Assembly: GCF_014652535.1 (NCBI RefSeq)
Contig: NZ_BMYZ01000004.1
Coordinates: 14,844 to 78,843 of the forward strand
Reading direction: 5' to 3'
DNA length: 64,000 nucleotides
Source: Cellvibrio zantedeschiae
GTDB taxonomy: Bacteria; Pseudomonadota; Gammaproteobacteria; Pseudomonadales; Cellvibrionaceae
Of this stretch, positions 61,308 to 64,000 are shown piece after piece; the stretch's first letter is position 1, and each line of letters begins with the position of its first letter. A model generated the notes under the pieces. The model was not told where the DNA came from. It did not search any database and saw only the letters and a program-made list of their open reading frames with translations. A program made the position numbers and the translations under genes.

Positions 61308-63845
61308 ATGAAGAAGCGTATTGTTGTAGTCGGTAACGGCATGGTGGGTCACAAGTTCATCGACAATTTGGTGAACCACGCTGATGCTGCAAATTATCAG
61401 GTCATTACTTTCTCGGAAGAGCCACGTTTGGCATACGACCGCGTTCAGTTATCAAAATATTTTTCTGGTTCAACTGCTGAAGATTTGATGCTGACCAGCG
61501 AAGATTATTACAACGAAAAATCCGTTGAATTTATTTTGAAAGATAAAGTAGTTGATCTCGATCTTGAAAACAAAGAAGTGATCACTGCTTCTGGTCGTCG
61601 CGAAGGCTACGACAAATTAATTCTCGCTACAGGTTCATTCCCATTTGTTCCACCAATTCCCGGTAACAATGGCGAGCACTGCTTGGTATATCGCACTATC
61701 GAAGATTTGGAAGCCATTACCGCTTCATCTGCAGTAAGCAAAGTAGGTGTAGTTGTTGGTGGTGGTTTGTTAGGCTTGGAAGCGGCAGCTGCATTGAAAG
61801 CGGCTGGCCTTGAAACTCACGTGGTTGAATTTGCTCCGCGTTTGATGGCAGTTCAATTAGATGAAGGCGGCGGTAAATTATTGCGCCGTAAAATTGAAGC
61901 AATCGGTGTAAAAGTTCATACACAAAAAGCAACTACTGAAATTGTTGCAGGTACCGAAGCACGCTACCGCATGAACTTTGCTGATGGCAGCCATTTAGAA
62001 ACCGATATGATTTTGTTCTCTGCCGGTATTCGCCCGCAAGATGAACTCGCACGCAAGTGCGGTATTCAAGTTGGTGACCGCGGCGGTATCGTTGTTGATA
62101 ACAACTGCGTAACCTCTGTGCCAGATGTTTACTCAATCGGTGAATCTGCGCTTTGGAATAATCGTATTTACGGTTTGGTTGCACCGGGTTATCACATGGC
62201 GAAAGTTGCTGTGTCGCACATCACTGGCGGCAATGAGCAATTCACCGGCGCCGATATGAGTACAAAATTGAAATTGTTGGGTGTGGATGTAGCTTCTGTT
62301 GGCGACGCACACGGCAATACCCCAGGTTCATTGAGCTACACCTACAGCAACGATGTAGAAGAAGTTTACAAACGCATTATTGTTTCTGCAGACAACACAA
62401 AATTATTGGGCGCGGTATTAGTAGGCGATGTAGAAGCCTACGGTACTCTGCAACAAATGTGCGTAAACGGAATGGATTTACCGGAAGATCCAAACGGTTT
62501 GATTCTGCCTTCTGTTGATGGTGCAAGCCACGGTATGGGTGTAGACGCTCTGCCAGAAACTGCGCAAATTTGTTCCTGTATGGACGTGAGCAAAGGTGCA
62601 ATTTGCTGCGCAGTGCAAAACGGCGCAAACACCATGGGCGAAATCAAAGCCATCACTAAAGCATCAACTTCTTGCGGTGGTTGTACTGCACTGGTTAAGC
62701 AAATTATGGATGCCGAGTTGGTGAAACTCGGTGTAGAAGTGAGCAACCATATTTGCGAACACTTCCCACACTCACGTAAAGAGTTGGCCGACATTGTTCG
62801 CATCAAAAAAATCAAAACCTTCGACGAATTGTTGGATGGTCACGGTAAAGGTTTGGGTTGCGATATTTGTAAGCCGGCGGTGGGTTCAATCCTCGCGTCT
62901 TTCTGGAACGAATATGTTCTCGACAAGAAACACATTGGCTTGCAAGACACCAACGATATTTTCCTTGGCAATATGCAAAAAGACGGCACCTACTCGATCG
63001 TGCCACGTGTAGCCGGTGGTGAAATTACTCCTGAGAAATTAATTGTTCTCGGTCAAGTAGCCAAAGATTACAAGCTCTATACCAAAATCACTGGTGGTCA
63101 ACGTATAGATTTGTTCGGCGCGCAATTGCATCAATTGCCAGCTATTTGGAAAGTTTTAGTGGAAGCCGGTTTTGAAACGGGCCAAGCCTACGGTAAATCT
63201 TTGCGTACTGTTAAGTCGTGTGTAGGTTCTACTTGGTGCCGTTATGGTGTGCTCGATTCTGTGGGCATGGCGATTCGATTGGAAGAGCGCTACAAAGGCA
63301 TTCGCGCACCGCACAAAATTAAATTTGGTGTGTCAGGTTGTACCCGTGAATGTGCGGAAGCTCAAGGTAAAGACTTTGGTGTAATCGCCACTGAAAGCGG
63401 TTGGAATTTGTATGTGTGCGGTAACGGCGGTATGCGTCCACGCCACGCTGATTTATTTGCAACAGGTTTGGACGATGAAACCCTGATCAAATATATCGAC
63501 CGTGTAATGATGTTCTACATCCGTACTGGTGATCGTCTGCAACGTACTTCGGTATGGCTGGAAAATATGGAAGGCGGTTTGCCTTACCTGAAGAAAGTTA
63601 TCATCGACGACAAGCTTGGGTTAGCGGCTGAGCTGGAGCAACAACTGCAAGAAAATATCGATCAATTCCAATGTGAGTGGAAAACCACTGTGGAAAATCC
63701 TGAATTGCAAAAACGCTTCAAGCACTTCATCAACTCAGATGACCGCGATGACAATTTGGCTTATGTGTTGGAGCGCGAGCAAATTCGTCCAGCGTTTAAA
63801 GATGAGCGTGCCAATAAAATTGATCTGGTTGAGTTAGTTGACTAA
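61308..63845 (+). CDS. nirB: Assimilatory NAD(P)H nitrite reductase, large subunit
   Basis: The 845-residue protein has an N-terminal FAD/NAD domain (VVGNGMVGHKF, VGVVVGGGLLGLEAA), a BFD-like iron-sulfur region (CSCMDVSKGAICCAV, then CGGC), and C-terminal siroheme/4Fe-4S binding Cys in TVKSCVGSTWCRYG and SGCTRECAEAQG. It reduces nitrite to ammonia in the cytoplasm. It is followed by nirD after 64 bp. The sigma-54 promoter upstream of the SUMT gene suggests nitrogen control. Confidence 0.96.
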   Translation: MKKRIVVVGNGMVGHKFIDNLVNHADAANYQVITFSEEPRLAYDRVQLSKYFSGSTAEDLMLTSEDYYNEKSVEFILKDKVVDLDLENKEVITASGRREGYDKLILATGSFPFVPPIPGNNGEHCLVYRTIEDLEAITASSAVSKVGVVVGGGLLGLEAAAALKAAGLETHVVEFAPRLMAVQLDEGGGKLLRRKIEAIGVKVHTQKATTEIVAGTEARYRMNFADGSHLETDMILFSAGIRPQDELARKCGIQVGDRGGIVVDNNCVTSVPDVYSIGESALWNNRIYGLVAPGYHMAKVAVSHITGGNEQFTGADMSTKLKLLGVDVASVGDAHGNTPGSLSYTYSNDVEEVYKRIIVSADNTKLLGAVLVGDVEAYGTLQQMCVNGMDLPEDPNGLILPSVDGASHGMGVDALPETAQICSCMDVSKGAICCAVQNGANTMGEIKAITKASTSCGGCTALVKQIMDAELVKLGVEVSNHICEHFPHSRKELADIVRIKKIKTFDELLDGHGKGLGCDICKPAVGSILASFWNEYVLDKKHIGLQDTNDIFLGNMQKDGTYSIVPRVAGGEITPEKLIVLGQVAKDYKLYTKITGGQRIDLFGAQLHQLPAIWKVLVEAGFETGQAYGKSLRTVKSCVGSTWCRYGVLDSVGMAIRLEERYKGIRAPHKIKFGVSGCTRECAEAQGKDFGVIATESGWNLYVCGNGGMRPRHADLFATGLDDETLIKYIDRVMMFYIRTGDRLQRTSVWLENMEGGLPYLKKVIIDDKLGLAAELEQQLQENIDQFQCEWKTTVENPELQKRFKHFINSDDRDDNLAYVLEREQIRPAFKDERANKIDLVELVD

Positions 63846-63909
63846 ATATTGCGGCTAGGTTGGGCATGCGTGCCCAGCTTAACATCGAAAAGATTATGTG
63901 AGAAAAATC

Positions 63910-64000
63910 ATGAGCGAAAAAACCTGGGTAAATATTTGTAACGAATCTGATTTGTTTGCTGACACTGGTGTATGCGCCAAAGTTAAAGGTCAACAAGTTG
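63910..64000 (+). CDS. nirD: Nitrite reductase small subunit NirD (cut by the window end)
   Basis: The 30 visible residues start at the ATG at 63910 (MSEKTWVNICNESDLFADTG, then VCAKVKG), matching NirD, a Rieske-like subunit. The rest lies beyond the window. The position right after nirB supports the call. Confidence 0.85.
   Translation, partial: MSEKTWVNICNESDLFADTGVCAKVKGQQV

Overview
The window looks like chromosome of a Cellvibrio-like gammaproteobacterium (Cellvibrionaceae). The evidence is moderate GC, secreted GH9 and GH5 beta-glucanases, TonB receptors and a tryptophan-halogenase-family gene, plus a housekeeping block whose order (znuB-znuC-zur/znuA ... polA - sRNA - engB - cytochrome c4 - dsbA - diguanylate cyclase) is the order I recall for Pseudomonas. 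The species call rests on gene content and remembered synteny, not on a database search. I saw no tRNA, rRNA, CRISPR array, insertion sequence or complete prophage.

Layout. 1-2.7 kb: end of a PP2C phosphatase/Ser-Thr kinase fusion of the type linked to nitrate assimilation, then an isolated holin/GH108 endolysin pair. 3.6-6.0 kb: a ZnuD-like zinc TonB receptor with a DUF2946-like partner under a clear Zur box. 6-10.6 kb: flavin reductase, DUF2726 protein, a protein O-mannosyltransferase with a PA14-like partner, and an SDR. 10.7-15.1 kb: a DUF1080 hydrolase convergent with a very large cytochrome c lipoprotein, probably for 3-keto-glycoside metabolism. 15-22 kb: dxs, lgt, rdgB, hemW and an LpxH-like phosphoesterase. 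22.8-25.9 kb: znuB-znuC-zur diverging from znuA across a second Zur box. 26-37 kb: an unusual intergenic region rich in GTTAC motifs, polA, a membrane LuxR regulator, an ErsA/Spot 42-position small RNA with a sigma-22/RpoE-type promoter, engB, cytochrome c4, tandem DsbA proteins and a diguanylate cyclase.

37.5-55.3 kb is a carbohydrate-use region: two GH9 enzymes, a GH5 endoglucanase, a Tat-exported sugar isomerase-like protein, a tryptophan-halogenase-family flavoenzyme and a large TonB receptor with LacI-type operators upstream. A COG0523 GTPase, fadE and a second diguanylate cyclase lie among them. 56-59.8 kb: a GGDEF-EAL protein, moaB and moaA. 60.3-64 kb: a textbook sigma-54 promoter drives a siroheme methyltransferase gene, nirB and nirD (cut by the window end).

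How the parts work together. Zinc import is a small Zur regulon in two places (outer-membrane receptor, inner-membrane ABC transporter). Nitrite reduction needs siroheme (SUMT), and MoaA/MoaB supply the molybdenum cofactor that nitrate reductase would need. The secreted glucanases and TonB receptor form a polysaccharide capture set. The sequences I find most worth checking are the tandem sRNA region at 31.94-32.27 kb, the lone lysis cassette, the DUF1080/cytochrome pair, and the GTTAC repeat region with its 31-residue ORF.
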